NCBI RefSeq assembly: GCF_003751085.1
Contig: NZ_RJJY01000001.1
Location: forward strand, 3,162,001-3,226,000
Direction: 5' to 3'
DNA length: 64,000 nucleotides
Source of the DNA: Micromonospora sp. Llam0
GTDB lineage: Bacteria; Actinomycetota; Actinomycetes; Mycobacteriales; Micromonosporaceae
In this document: positions 25,152 through 33,499 of the stretch, piece after piece
Layout of the letters: every line of letters starts with the position of its first letter
Position numbering within the stretch: position 1 is the first letter of the stretch
The notes under the pieces: model-generated
What the model was told of the DNA's origin: nothing
Seen by the model: only the letters and a program-made list of their open reading frames with translations
Databases searched by the model: none
Program-made: the position numbers and the translations under genes

Positions 25152-27584
25152 ATGCGCCTGCTGGTTCACATCACCGGGGAAGCGGACCTCCTTCTTCGCT
25201 CGGACGGCCCCACCCCCAAGACCGTCCGCGCCGACCGGGTCCGAGATCGCCGCCGACAACTCACCGCAGCAGCAGCCGGCCCCACCGGGCCGTCCGCAGC
25301 CCGGCGACTACTCACCGACGGCACCTGGGAGGACGACCACCCCCGTACTGCCGCACCCAGCCCGCTGCTCGGTGCCTTGACCAGACTCACCGAGACCTCG
25401 GACCTCGACGTGATGTTGATCGGCACCCAGCAGCAGCCACCCGACGACCTGGACACGGCGCCGATCGCCCAGACCCTCGCCGAGGTGCTGCACACCGCGG
25501 TCGGCGAGGCGGCAACCGTCCACGCCACCACAGCGGCCACGATCAAAGGTCTGGCGGAAGCGGACGTCATCCGCGCCGTCGCCGCCCACCTCGACCGCTC
25601 CCCGCGCTACACCGCTGCCATGGTGACCTGGGGTTCCGGTTCCACCACCCTGGCCATGGGCGTGCTCACCGCGCTGTCCCAGGCGGGGCTCCCCTGGCGG
25701 CTGATCAACACCAGCGGCCGGAACGCGTACGAAATCGTCGACCCACTGGACGGACTCGACCGTGACCCGGTCGCCGGCGTCCTGGTCCGCTGGCGCATGT
25801 TCCCGGCCCTCGCCGACCTCGCCCGCGCCGACCCGCCCATGGTCCAGCTCACCGACGACGGACACGACCTCGTCCGCCGAGCCGCCGAGCGCCACGACCG
25901 AGGGTTCACCGCGTACGACACCGAGTCGCTGCGCGCGGTGCTCGCCGACGCCGTCGTCCGCCGCGACGGCACCGCCAGCCTCGCCGTCCGCCGCTACGTC
26001 GTCAGCCGCTACGAAGAACTGCTCCGCCACGACCAGATCGACTACTCCTGGGCCGAGGACCTTCTCCACAAGTACGAGGACGGCCGGCGAAGCCTCGGAG
26101 TGAAGCTCGGCGTGGTCGCTCACAGCCGCCACGACGACCCGATGATCTGCGCCTCCGTCGACCTGCCGTCCTACCGATGGCTGTACGGATCCGAGGTCGC
26201 TTCGCTGCAGAACATCGGAAAGGGCAGTCACAACCTCCGCCCGCCCACCGCCTGCGACGCCACCTTCATCGGTGACTACCTCACCCAGTTCGCCGTCGAC
26301 GTCGACGGTTGGAGCGACGCCGGCCTGCCTCAGCCGCCGGTCGCCCCGGCAGACACCGTGCTGGCAGTCTGGCAAGCCGGGGTCCCGCGCGGCGGCGGCA
26401 CCGAAAAGTCCGTCGGAGACCAGCTCAGCAGTGGCATCCCCGTAGCGGTGCGGGACTTCCTCGGCATGCACGAAAACCGGCTGCGCGCCGTCATCCTCGC
26501 TGTCGACGACGGCCGAGGCAGCCACGACGTCGCCACGGCCGACGCCGAATCGATCACCAAGATCACGCACCACGTCACGGGCTCGGCCAGAGGCGAAAGC
26601 TGGGTCGAGCCGATCACCTTGGCCGACATCGACGAAGCCGCCATCGAGCGCGCCGTCGAGGCCCGACTCACCCGCGAGACCGGCGCGCTGCTGCTCATCC
26701 CCACCGGCCACAAGCCGGTGGTCCTCGCCCTGATCCGCGCCATGCGCCTCATCGGTGCCCGACACGGCATCCCGCTGTTCGTCCGGGAAAACGCCGCCCC
26801 CGTCGGCCCCGACGGCTACCGCAACGTCCACCTGTGGCCCGCCATCACCGGCGGGGACCTGCCACTGCTCATCGCCGCCGAACGGGCACTGCGGTCGCTT
26901 GAACTGGACGTCGCCTGGCGACTGCTGGCCGCATCGGCGATCGGCGGGAACGTCACCGATCAGGCACGACGACTGGCCGACGCCTTCGCGAGCCGACAGC
27001 CACCTGACGGCCGCCGACACACTCCGCCCAGCGCCACCGACGCCAGCTGGACCAAGGGACTGGCCGTCCAGCGGCTGGAGCTCGTCCACGCGGCCCTCGA
27101 CGAGGCGACGACACAGGCTGCCCGCATTCGCCTGCTGGTCCTCGCCGCCGACGCCCTGGAGGCGTCCATCGCCGCCACCAATCCGAAAGACAACAAGGGC
27201 GGGACGTACCGAAAGTTCCGCGAGGATCTGCGAGACAACAAGATCAAGGACCGGGACATGGCGCAGGCATGGCCAGCGCACATCCTTCTGCTGCTCAACA
27301 GAGCCCGTGATCGCGCTCCGATCACCCACGGCACCGAGACCACCGCAGACGCGGTCACCGCCGAGGCTGCCGACGCGCACGCCCAGGAGCGCGAGCTGAG
27401 TACGGCCGACGCCGCGCTGCTTCCCCGCACCCTCCCCGAGCTGCTACGCCAATCCGTCGAGGCAGCCGCCGCCCTGGGCGGGTTGGGCAAGGCAGGTCAA
27501 ACCGACAGCCTGCTGCACCGTCATCGCCAACTCCATGGCGAGGTCAGCGGTTGCATCCGCAGCCGGCCGCAGCCCACCCGCTGA
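25152..27584 (+). CDS. Tandem CARF-like / HEPN effector (Csm6/Csx1-like)
   Basis: An 810-residue protein divergent from the type III operon. Residues about 85-180 look like a CARF domain (DVMLIGTQQ, DTAPIAQTLAEVL, then VTWGSGSTTLAMGVLTALS, the equivalent of the T-G-G-T loop at 159-165). A second CARF-like block follows at about 400-540 (DTVLAVWQAG, RAVILAVDDG, LLLIPTGHKPVVLALIRAM, T518-G519-H520-K521). The C-terminus is helical and ends in NRARDRAPITHG, with R721-x4-H726 or R719-x6-H726 as a HEPN ribonuclease site. It should bind cyclic oligoadenylate made by Cas10 and then cut RNA. Domain calls are by eye. The ATG at 25152 (MRLLVHITG) is the natural start. Confidence 0.68.
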   Translation: MRLLVHITGEADLLLRSDGPTPKTVRADRVRDRRRQLTAAAAGPTGPSAARRLLTDGTWEDDHPRTAAPSPLLGALTRLTETSDLDVMLIGTQQQPPDDLDTAPIAQTLAEVLHTAVGEAATVHATTAATIKGLAEADVIRAVAAHLDRSPRYTAAMVTWGSGSTTLAMGVLTALSQAGLPWRLINTSGRNAYEIVDPLDGLDRDPVAGVLVRWRMFPALADLARADPPMVQLTDDGHDLVRRAAERHDRGFTAYDTESLRAVLADAVVRRDGTASLAVRRYVVSRYEELLRHDQIDYSWAEDLLHKYEDGRRSLGVKLGVVAHSRHDDPMICASVDLPSYRWLYGSEVASLQNIGKGSHNLRPPTACDATFIGDYLTQFAVDVDGWSDAGLPQPPVAPADTVLAVWQAGVPRGGGTEKSVGDQLSSGIPVAVRDFLGMHENRLRAVILAVDDGRGSHDVATADAESITKITHHVTGSARGESWVEPITLADIDEAAIERAVEARLTRETGALLLIPTGHKPVVLALIRAMRLIGARHGIPLFVRENAAPVGPDGYRNVHLWPAITGGDLPLLIAAERALRSLELDVAWRLLAASAIGGNVTDQARRLADAFASRQPPDGRRHTPPSATDASWTKGLAVQRLELVHAALDEATTQAARIRLLVLAADALEASIAATNPKDNKGGTYRKFREDLRDNKIKDRDMAQAWPAHILLLLNRARDRAPITHGTETTADAVTAEAADAHAQERELSTADAALLPRTLPELLRQSVEAAAALGGLGKAGQTDSLLHRHRQLHGEVSGCIRSRPQPTR

Positions 27585-27591
27585 CCGTCCA

Positions 27592-28224
27592 CTACCGCTC
27601 AGGGCGTTCGGCGGTTGCGGTGAACCAGTCCTTTCGGCTGCTGACGTCCAGCTGCGTGACGCGCAGCCCCACCTTGCGGCAGAGCACCGCGAAATCGGTC
27701 GGCTCGTAGTAACTGAACCAGCGCGGGGCCGGAAAGTCGTCGGTGCTGCGCCACCCGTCACGACCCCCGTACTTCATGCTGATCAGCGCCTTGCCGCCCG
27801 GCCGCAGAACCCGACGGATGTTGTCCAACGCGGTGACCGTGTACTGCCGGGGCAGGTGCAGCAGGACCCCGCTGGCGATCACGCCCGCGAAGGTCGCGGA
27901 ACGCAGCGGCAGGGCGAGCGCGTCGCAGCAGACGGCAGCGTCGACGGCGATCCGTACGGTGGTCGCGCGCAGCAGCTCCGGAGTGACATCGGCGAGGACG
28001 ACGGCCCGGCCGGTGCCGGCGACCAGGTCGGCGTCGCGACCCGCGCCGCAGCCGAGGTCGAGCACCGGCCCCGGCCCGAGCTCAGCGAGGAAGTCCGTCA
28101 ACTCCTGCCGCAGCCCAGGAAACCGACGGTAGTCGGCAGTCATCTCCGTGTAATGCTCGACCAGGGCCGCGTAGGAGTGGCGCACCTGGGCGGTGCCGGG
28201 CCAGCCGGCGTCGACGGTGGTCAC
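27592..28224 (-). CDS. Class I SAM-dependent methyltransferase
   Basis: A 210-residue methyltransferase with motif I VLDLGCGAGRDADLV, an acidic loop VVLADVTPELL, a DALALPLRSATF block and motif IV-like VLLHLP. It is the last gene of a four-gene operon. I chose the GTG at 28224, which overlaps the upstream stop (GTGA); the longer open frame is Arg-rich and overlaps the kinase gene. The substrate is unknown, and the neighbours suggest a small phosphorylated molecule. Confidence 0.78.
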   Translation of the reverse strand: MTTVDAGWPGTAQVRHSYAALVEHYTEMTADYRRFPGLRQELTDFLAELGPGPVLDLGCGAGRDADLVAGTGRAVVLADVTPELLRATTVRIAVDAAVCCDALALPLRSATFAGVIASGVLLHLPRQYTVTALDNIRRVLRPGGKALISMKYGGRDGWRSTDDFPAPRWFSYYEPTDFAVLCRKVGLRVTQLDVSSRKDWFTATAERPER

Positions 28225-29342
28225 CGGGTCGGGGTCCCGGGAGTGCCGCCCCCGGTGACGAGGGTGCTGATGTCGGTGCTCTGGTGTTTCCAGGCGACGC
28301 CGGGCAGGTCGGTTCTGGTGCCGTCGCGGGTGAGCAGGCTGATGCCGTCCTCGGGTGGGGTGGCGCGGCCGATGACGTCGAAGGTGAGGCCGTTGCGGTC
28401 GAACGCGTCGCGGCAGGCGTCGAGCCGGTCGTCGGGCACCGTGAAGGCGAGCTGGAAATCGGCAGACGCGCTCATCGCGAGAGTGACATCGTCGGTGCCG
28501 GCGAGTTTGGCGACCGCGCTGACGGCCGGGTGGACGGCGATGTCGTCGGCGGTGACGGTGAAGCCGACACCGCTGGCGGCGGCGAGCTGCTCGATGGTGG
28601 CGCGCAGGCCGTCGGAGGTGTCCTGGCAGGCGGTGGCGTAGCCGCCGGTCGACAGCAGCCGGCCTTCGGCGACCCGGGCGCGGGGCCGGCGCCAACTGTC
28701 GAGCAGGTCGGCTTCGACGCTGTCGGGCAGGGCCCAGCCGTTGACGGCACGCTTCGGGAAGTAGGCGACGGCTGCGCCGAGAACTCCGCAGTGGCCGGTG
28801 ACGCACAGGTGATCGCCGGGTCGCGCGCCGCGGCGGGTCAGGGCGGTGCCGGTACGGCAGATGCCGATCGCGGACGCGGAGAGCACGATGCGTTCGGCGT
28901 TGCCGATGTCGCCGCCGACGTTGACGGTGCCGAAGTCGGTGCAGGCCTGATGGATGCCGGCCATGATGTCGAGGAATCCGGTGTCGTCGAGGTCGTTTGG
29001 GTAGCGCACGACGGTCAGTACGCCGATCGGCGCGGCACCCATCGCGGCGATGTCGCTGACGTTGGCGGCGACCACGTAGTAGCCGATGTCGACGTTGGTC
29101 AGCAGGCCGTGTTCGTAGAGGGCGAACTTGGGGCCGCGTACGTAGTCGGATCCGACGACGAGGGTGACCGGCCCGTCGAGGTCGTAGACGGCGCAGTCGT
29201 CGCGGGTGTCGGCACCGGCGGTGAGGGTGGCGTACGGGCCGTGGCTGTCGCCGAGGACCGAGCCGGACTGGCCGGAGAGGAAGCCGCCGACGAGCGCGGC
29301 GACCCGGGTCGGTTCATCGGAGTAGCTGGCGGGCGAGGTCAT
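28221..29342 (-). CDS. ThiL/PurM-like ATP-binding protein (AIR synthase superfamily)
   Basis: A 373-residue protein of the thiamine-monophosphate kinase/AIR synthase superfamily. The N-terminal acidic segment ADTRDDCAVYDLDG, NVSDIAAMGAAPIG, then NVGGDIGNAERIVLSASAIG and GDHLCVTGHCGVLGAAVA match the ATP/Mg-binding parts of ThiL. The second-half signature QDTSDGL is present. No thiamine genes lie nearby, so it is more likely a paralogue acting on another substrate together with the CMP-kinase-like, HIT and methyltransferase proteins. It starts at the ATG overlapping the upstream stop by 4 bases. Confidence 0.72.
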   Translation of the reverse strand: MTSPASYSDEPTRVAALVGGFLSGQSGSVLGDSHGPYATLTAGADTRDDCAVYDLDGPVTLVVGSDYVRGPKFALYEHGLLTNVDIGYYVVAANVSDIAAMGAAPIGVLTVVRYPNDLDDTGFLDIMAGIHQACTDFGTVNVGGDIGNAERIVLSASAIGICRTGTALTRRGARPGDHLCVTGHCGVLGAAVAYFPKRAVNGWALPDSVEADLLDSWRRPRARVAEGRLLSTGGYATACQDTSDGLRATIEQLAAASGVGFTVTADDIAVHPAVSAVAKLAGTDDVTLAMSASADFQLAFTVPDDRLDACRDAFDRNGLTFDVIGRATPPEDGISLLTRDGTRTDLPGVAWKHQSTDISTLVTGGGTPGTPTR

Positions 29343-29986
29343 CGGCGCGCTCCCAGATGGTGTACGACTGCCCGCAGCACGGCAACTGCCGGCAGAAACG
29401 TGGTGTCCAGTACCAGGCCGTGTGGCTGGCGGGCGACGTGTTCGCGGATGGTGTCGTCGAGCCGGGTGGGCGGTCCGACGTGGACGGCACGGCCCGGCTG
29501 CGCCCGGTGCTGGGCGCGGCGGCGTTCCCGCCGGATCGCGTCGGCTGCGGTGAGGAAGATGTGGCAGTCGGCGTCTGTCATGATCGTCGTCGCGCAGTCG
29601 CGGCCGACCGCGATCATCCGCTCGTGGCCTTCGACGATCGTGCGATGGTATTCGGTGATGTCGTGGCGCCATGCCGGGTCGGCCGACACAGCCCGTAGGT
29701 GCTGTTCCACTTCCGACGACCAGAGATCGTCGATGATGCTCTCTCGGTGGTAAACGACCGTCGGGGAGACCGGTCGCGTCCCCGGCGTGGCCGGCTCGTG
29801 CCGCAGCACCTCGAACAGTTGCCGGCCGGGCGACACCGGCCCGCGCGAGGCGGCGTAGGCGACGGCGCGGTAGGTGAGCCCGGTGTCGAGTACGCGCATG
29901 TCCAGCCGCGCCGCGAGCGCGTACGCGAGACTTGTTTTGCCGCTGGCGGTAGGACCGTCGATGGAGATCGCGAGTTGCTTGCGCAT
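29339..29986 (-). CDS. Cytidylate-kinase-like P-loop kinase
   Basis: A 215-residue P-loop kinase resembling (d)CMP kinase: IDGPTASGKTSLAYALAARL (P-loop at about residues 9-19), VLDTGLTYRAVAYA as in the Cmk DTGxxYR motif, then VGRDCATTIMTDADCHIFLTA. The chromosome must have a true cmk elsewhere, since this one sits in a specialised operon, so it is probably a paralogue with an altered substrate. It lies 36 bases after the HIT gene and overlaps the next start by 4 bases. Confidence 0.75.
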   Translation of the reverse strand: MRKQLAISIDGPTASGKTSLAYALAARLDMRVLDTGLTYRAVAYAASRGPVSPGRQLFEVLRHEPATPGTRPVSPTVVYHRESIIDDLWSSEVEQHLRAVSADPAWRHDITEYHRTIVEGHERMIAVGRDCATTIMTDADCHIFLTAADAIRRERRRAQHRAQPGRAVHVGPPTRLDDTIREHVARQPHGLVLDTTFLPAVAVLRAVVHHLGARR

Positions 29987-30022
29987 CGGCGAGGGTGGCC
30001 TTCTGTCGAAGCGGGACTGTCT

Positions 30023-30751
30023 TCACCATAGATCATTCACGCGAGCACGCACGGACACGTTGGACCCGTCGCGGTGATCAGGGGTGGTGAGTTGCTCCTG
30101 CCAGCCAGCAGTGGCGATCATCGTCGCCCGCAGCAGGTGCCTGCGGACCACCAGCGACCAGTCCCATTCGGGTTCCGCGATGCCGAGCAGTGTGCCGGCC
30201 ACCGAACGCAGATACTGAGAGCGGATGCGACGGTGCGCCTCGAATGCGACATGGTTGTCGCCGTCGGCGCAGTAGAAGTAGGGCTGGTCGGCCTCGGCGA
30301 AACGCCGCAGCGCGGTGAGATCGGGCAGTCGGATGGCCGACAGCCCGTCGCGGGTGATCATTTCCGCCAGTTGTGATCCATTTACCGGCAGGATATGCCA
30401 GTGGGCGTGGGTGATACACCCGGACGGCGTTGTCGTGGAAGATCCATGCTCCATGATGGCCATCTGGCCGAAAGTGGCGACATAGCGCGTCCGCAACCGC
30501 CCGACGACGTCCCGGACCTGACCGATCAGCCCGGCGTCAAAGTGACCGAAGCTGAGATGGTGGCGCTCCGGCAACAGGAGCAGATGCCCCACGACCAGCG
30601 GGGAAAGGTCAGCGACGAGCCGCAGCCCCGACAGGGACGCGATCGTCCGACTCGGCGGATCTCCCCGGTATACGGCGGCGAAGCTGCCGCCACCGCCCGG
30701 ACGGAACTCGTCGCACAGCTCGTCACCATCACACGCCGACAACCGGGCCAT
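30023..30751 (-). CDS. HIT-domain protein
   Basis: A 242-residue histidine-triad protein. The triad is HAHWHILP, preceded by GHLLLLPERHHLSFG, the usual lead-in strand of HIT hydrolases and transferases that act on nucleotide-phosphate bonds. The C-terminal 80 residues carry an extension (RSQYLRSVAGTLLGI). I chose the ATG at 30751, which has GGAGG five bases upstream; a GTG at 30790 would add 13 residues. It heads the four-gene operon. Confidence 0.75.
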   Translation of the reverse strand: MARLSACDGDELCDEFRPGGGGSFAAVYRGDPPSRTIASLSGLRLVADLSPLVVGHLLLLPERHHLSFGHFDAGLIGQVRDVVGRLRTRYVATFGQMAIMEHGSSTTTPSGCITHAHWHILPVNGSQLAEMITRDGLSAIRLPDLTALRRFAEADQPYFYCADGDNHVAFEAHRRIRSQYLRSVAGTLLGIAEPEWDWSLVVRRHLLRATMIATAGWQEQLTTPDHRDGSNVSVRARVNDLW

Positions 30752-30870
30752 ACCGACCTCCACGCTGGATGGTGAAGCGTAGACGTTCACGGTATCAGAG
30801 ACTCGACAGACGTCACTGCCGACAGATTGATCGACACTGTGGAGGTGGCATTACGACTTACCGTTGAGGC

Positions 30871-31635
30871 ATGCGGCCGCTCACGGCAAAGTTCCTTGAT
30901 CGCACCATCATGCTGACCGCAACTTGCGTACTGGTTGCGGAGCAGTATTCGGTGCCGTCGGCGATGTTCTGGGACGGATTCGCGGGCGGTCGCGGCCACA
31001 TCGTCGGCGTCGCCGTGACAGCCATCGCGACGTTCGGCGCGCTCACACCGGCCCAGCTGTGGGCGGAGCGGTCCCAGGTGGCCCGCCGCACCGCCGTACG
31101 ACAGCAGGTCTTGCACCACCTCGGCCGGCTGCTGACGATAGCCGCCAGGACGGCGCCGCCGCTGCCCGCAGCCGATCTCGGCCTGCACGTGTGGCGGGTC
31201 TCCTGGTCGCTACGCCGCCCCCACCGCCGGCTGGTCCGGGTGGGCACGTACCGGCTGGGCAGCACACCGACCACCCGGGCGTTCGCGCCAGGGTGCGGCG
31301 TCGGAGTCGTCGGGCTCTGCTGGAAACGCAACGAGGAGGTCGCCGTCAACGTCGAGGCTCTCGCCGCGGAGCTGCCGACACAGGCCGCGTACGAGGCGTA
31401 CGAGGCGTCGCACGGCGGCGATGCGGTCATGAATCTGAGCTGGCTGGACTTCCTCCGGGTCCGCCACCGGGGCGCCGTGTTCGCCAGCCCGATCCGTGAC
31501 GGCGAGGGCGAGTTCGTCGGCTGCGTCAGCGTGGACAGCAGCCGTGGCTTCGCCACCCTCGTCGGCGACGACCTGTGGCACGAGATCAACTCGCTCTGCG
31601 TCCTGCTCGGCGACGACGGCCTGGCCCACGTCTGA
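30871..31635 (+). CDS. Membrane-anchored protein with a GAF-like C-terminal domain
   Basis: A 254-residue protein of unknown function. Two hydrophobic segments lie at about residues 12-30 and 44-62. They are followed by a soluble domain whose pattern (VGTYRLGSTPTTRAFAPGCG, GVVGLCWKRNE, GAVFASPIRDGEGEFVGCVS) recalls GAF-like sensor domains of membrane effector proteins. It is divergent from the HIT operon, with 119 bases between the starts. No close family is named with confidence. Confidence 0.6.
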   Translation: MRPLTAKFLDRTIMLTATCVLVAEQYSVPSAMFWDGFAGGRGHIVGVAVTAIATFGALTPAQLWAERSQVARRTAVRQQVLHHLGRLLTIAARTAPPLPAADLGLHVWRVSWSLRRPHRRLVRVGTYRLGSTPTTRAFAPGCGVGVVGLCWKRNEEVAVNVEALAAELPTQAAYEAYEASHGGDAVMNLSWLDFLRVRHRGAVFASPIRDGEGEFVGCVSVDSSRGFATLVGDDLWHEINSLCVLLGDDGLAHV

Positions 31636-31676
31636 CCCGGCACGCTGCTGATCCGGCCCAGGCGCAGGTGCGCCGC

Positions 31677-32132
31677 TCAGCGCAGCAGCGGACCGGGCCG
31701 GCCGAGCGCTTCGGCCGTCGCGGCCGCCCAGGTCTGCGGATCGCAGTTCGGCAGAATCTGTCGGATGCCGCCGGCCGGGTCCTCGACGTCGCCGAACCAG
31801 CGCGGAATCACATGAATGTGCAGGTGGTCGACGCTGCGCCCGGCCGCGCGACCCTCGTTGACCCCGATCGTGTACCCATCCGGCCGCAGCCTCCCGGTCA
31901 GATCGTTGCGCACCATCAAGATCAGCTCGTACGTGTCCTGCAGCTCCTGCGGGGTGAGGTCGAAGAACGACTCGACGTGGCGCTTCGGCACGATCTCGGT
32001 GTGCCCTTCCGCCGCCGGGAAGTTGTCCAGCCGGGCGAAACAGGTCGCGTTCTCGTGCGAGATGCGGTTGAGCTGCCCATCATCGCGCCGGCAGAACAGG
32101 CAGTCGGCCGGCACGTCCTCGTGAAGATCCAT
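31677..32132 (-). CDS. HIT family hydrolase
   Basis: A 151-residue HIT protein, the ordinary short type. It has the zinc-ribbon-like start CLFCRRDDG, the strand HTEIVPKRHVESFFDLT and the triad HLHIHVIP. Proteins of this class hydrolyse dinucleoside polyphosphates or nucleotide phosphoramidates. The start is the ATG at 32132 with a GGAAGG site; the frame is open further but the extension enters the repeated promoter block. It converges on the gene at 30871. Confidence 0.85.
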   Translation of the reverse strand: MDLHEDVPADCLFCRRDDGQLNRISHENATCFARLDNFPAAEGHTEIVPKRHVESFFDLTPQELQDTYELILMVRNDLTGRLRPDGYTIGVNEGRAAGRSVDHLHIHVIPRWFGDVEDPAGGIRQILPNCDPQTWAAATAEALGRPGPLLR

Positions 32133-32336
32133 CTTGCCGCCTTCCGTTCGCCCTACCTTCCACCGCCGACCGCAGCCTACGTGCGCCCTCCTGGCTTTCA
32201 CCCATCCCATCACAACCTCCGTCGAATTCACCATTGTCGCGGCCTGCGTTTCCCTCCCCGATAAGGCAGAATCTGTCGCGTACGCCGGGGTCTGTCTCCA
32301 CTGTGACGTGGCGATCCGGCGAGCGGCCCGACCAGG

Positions 32337-32353
32337 TGTTTCATTTTGAAACA
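32337..32353. promoter_or_regulatory. TGTTTCA-TTT-TGAAACA operator
   Basis: A perfect 7-3-7 inverted repeat 43 bases before the XRE gene start. It is conserved, arms and centre, before the second regulator copy (49923-49939) while much of the flanking sequence has changed. It is probably the binding site of the regulators themselves. Confidence 0.6.
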
Positions 32354-32396
32354 TTGGCTCGGGTGGTGATTTGTCGCGTGAGAGAGAGGTGAAGCG

Positions 32397-33224
32397 ATGC
32401 CGGTCACCGGACCGACTGTGGTGCGCCGCCAGCTGGGGCGGCGGCTGCGCCGGCTACGGCAGGAGGCGGCCCGCACCGAGCAGGAGGTGGAGCGGGCGAA
32501 GGTCTGCTCGCGTACGACGTTGTGGCGCATCGAGAACGGCAAGTTCCCGGTCAAGATGAACACGGTACGGGGTCTGTGCTGGTTCTACGGTGCCGACCCG
32601 GAGACGACGGATGCGCTGACCCGGCTCGCCGGGGCGTGTGACGAGCAGGGTTGGTGGGAGTCGCACGGCGACGCCGTACCAGATTGGTTCCGCTTGTACC
32701 TAGGCCTCGAAGCCGCCGCCACCGAGATCCAGCTATACGATCCGGAGCTGATCCACGGTCTACTCCAGACGCCTGACTACATGCGCGCCGTGTTCCGAGC
32801 CGCCAACCGGCAGGCATCCGAGCAGCAGATCGAGCGCCTGGTGTCGCTGCGACTGGACCGGCAGATCTCCTACTACGACCGAGATGAGCCGGCCCGGATC
32901 GTCGCGGTCCTCGGAGCCGGCGCCCTCGCCCGTGAGGTGGGCGGCCCGGCGGTGATGGCCGAGCAGCGCGCCCACCTGGCCAACGTCGGTCGACGGGTGC
33001 GGGTGGAGATCCGGGTTCTCCCCTGGTCCGCCGGTGCCCACGCCGCCATGGTCAGCCCGTTCATTCTGCTCGACTTCGCCGACCCGGACGACCCCGACAT
33101 CGCCTACGTCGAGTCCCATGTGGGTGCTCGTTACCTGGAGCGTCCCGAAGAGTTAGCGGAGTACCGTCGGATTTTCCGAGAGGTCCGCGAGCAGTCGATC
33201 CCGATCGAGGAGCACCTGCGATGA
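32397..33224 (+). CDS. XRE-family regulator with DUF5753 domain (copy A)
   Basis: A 275-residue regulator. The N-terminal helix-turn-helix reads RTEQEVERAKVCSRTTLWRI (about residues 26-45) and the DUF5753 domain follows (LIHGLLQTPDYMRAV, SLRLDRQISYY, GGPAVMAEQRAHL). It is nearly identical to the protein at 49984. The stop overlaps the DUF397 start. An AGAGAGGTGAAG ribosome site precedes the ATG. Its target is unknown, but it stands at the edge of the CRISPR block. Confidence 0.88.
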   Translation: MPVTGPTVVRRQLGRRLRRLRQEAARTEQEVERAKVCSRTTLWRIENGKFPVKMNTVRGLCWFYGADPETTDALTRLAGACDEQGWWESHGDAVPDWFRLYLGLEAAATEIQLYDPELIHGLLQTPDYMRAVFRAANRQASEQQIERLVSLRLDRQISYYDRDEPARIVAVLGAGALAREVGGPAVMAEQRAHLANVGRRVRVEIRVLPWSAGAHAAMVSPFILLDFADPDDPDIAYVESHVGARYLERPEELAEYRRIFREVREQSIPIEEHLR

Positions 33225-33415
33225 AGCCCGACACCCCCTGGTTCACCTCCAGCCGCAGCGGCGGCAACGGCGGAGCGTGCGTCGAGGCCCGCCGTTACGC
33301 CGGCCGAGCCGAGGTACGCGACAGCAAGGACCGCACCGGCCCCACCCTGACCTTCAGCACCGCCCAGTGGGGCACCTTCACCACCGCCCTGCAGACCTGC
33401 GCCCTCCCCCACTGA
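33221..33415 (+). CDS. DUF397 protein (copy A)
   Basis: A 64-residue DUF397 partner protein (WFTSSRSGGNGGACVEARRY, then VRDSKDRTGPTLTF, then WGTF). It starts inside the regulator's stop (ATGA). It differs from copy B at only a few residues. Confidence 0.88.
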   Translation: MKPDTPWFTSSRSGGNGGACVEARRYAGRAEVRDSKDRTGPTLTFSTAQWGTFTTALQTCALPH

Positions 33416-33428
33416 CAACCCAACCCAC

Positions 33429-33471
33429 GGCGGTGGGGGCTGCCTCGGTACACGAGGCAGCCCCCACCGCC
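33429..33471 (+). terminator. Strong hairpin terminator
   Basis: A perfect 19-bp stem starting GGCGGTGGGGGCTGC with a 5-base loop (GTACA), 13 bases after the DUF397 stop. It ends the plus-strand unit and shields the leader-distal end of array 2. Confidence 0.85.
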
Positions 33472-33499
33472 CTGCCGACCTGGAGCGGTATCCCGACTG

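Larger units (their letters stand above)
32213..33420 (+). repeat. Left copy of the ~1.2-kb direct repeat
   Basis: This block, from CACCTCCGTCGAATTCACC-like sequence through the operator, the XRE-DUF5753 gene and the DUF397 gene, is repeated at about 49800-51003 in the same orientation, offset by 17,587 bases across the coding part. The copies have accumulated scattered changes. Together they bracket array 2, the type I-G operon and the ATPase module. Confidence 0.85.

Noticed and set aside
25308..27380. A 690-residue minus-strand open frame opposite the CARF-HEPN gene
   Set aside because: Val/Gly/Asp-rich mirror of the real gene, a common effect of high third-position GC.
28221..30029. A 602-residue frame that would fuse a basic domain to the ThiL-like protein
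   Set aside because: The extra N-terminus overlaps the CMP-kinase-like gene in another frame; the ATG at 29342 overlapping the upstream stop is the real start.
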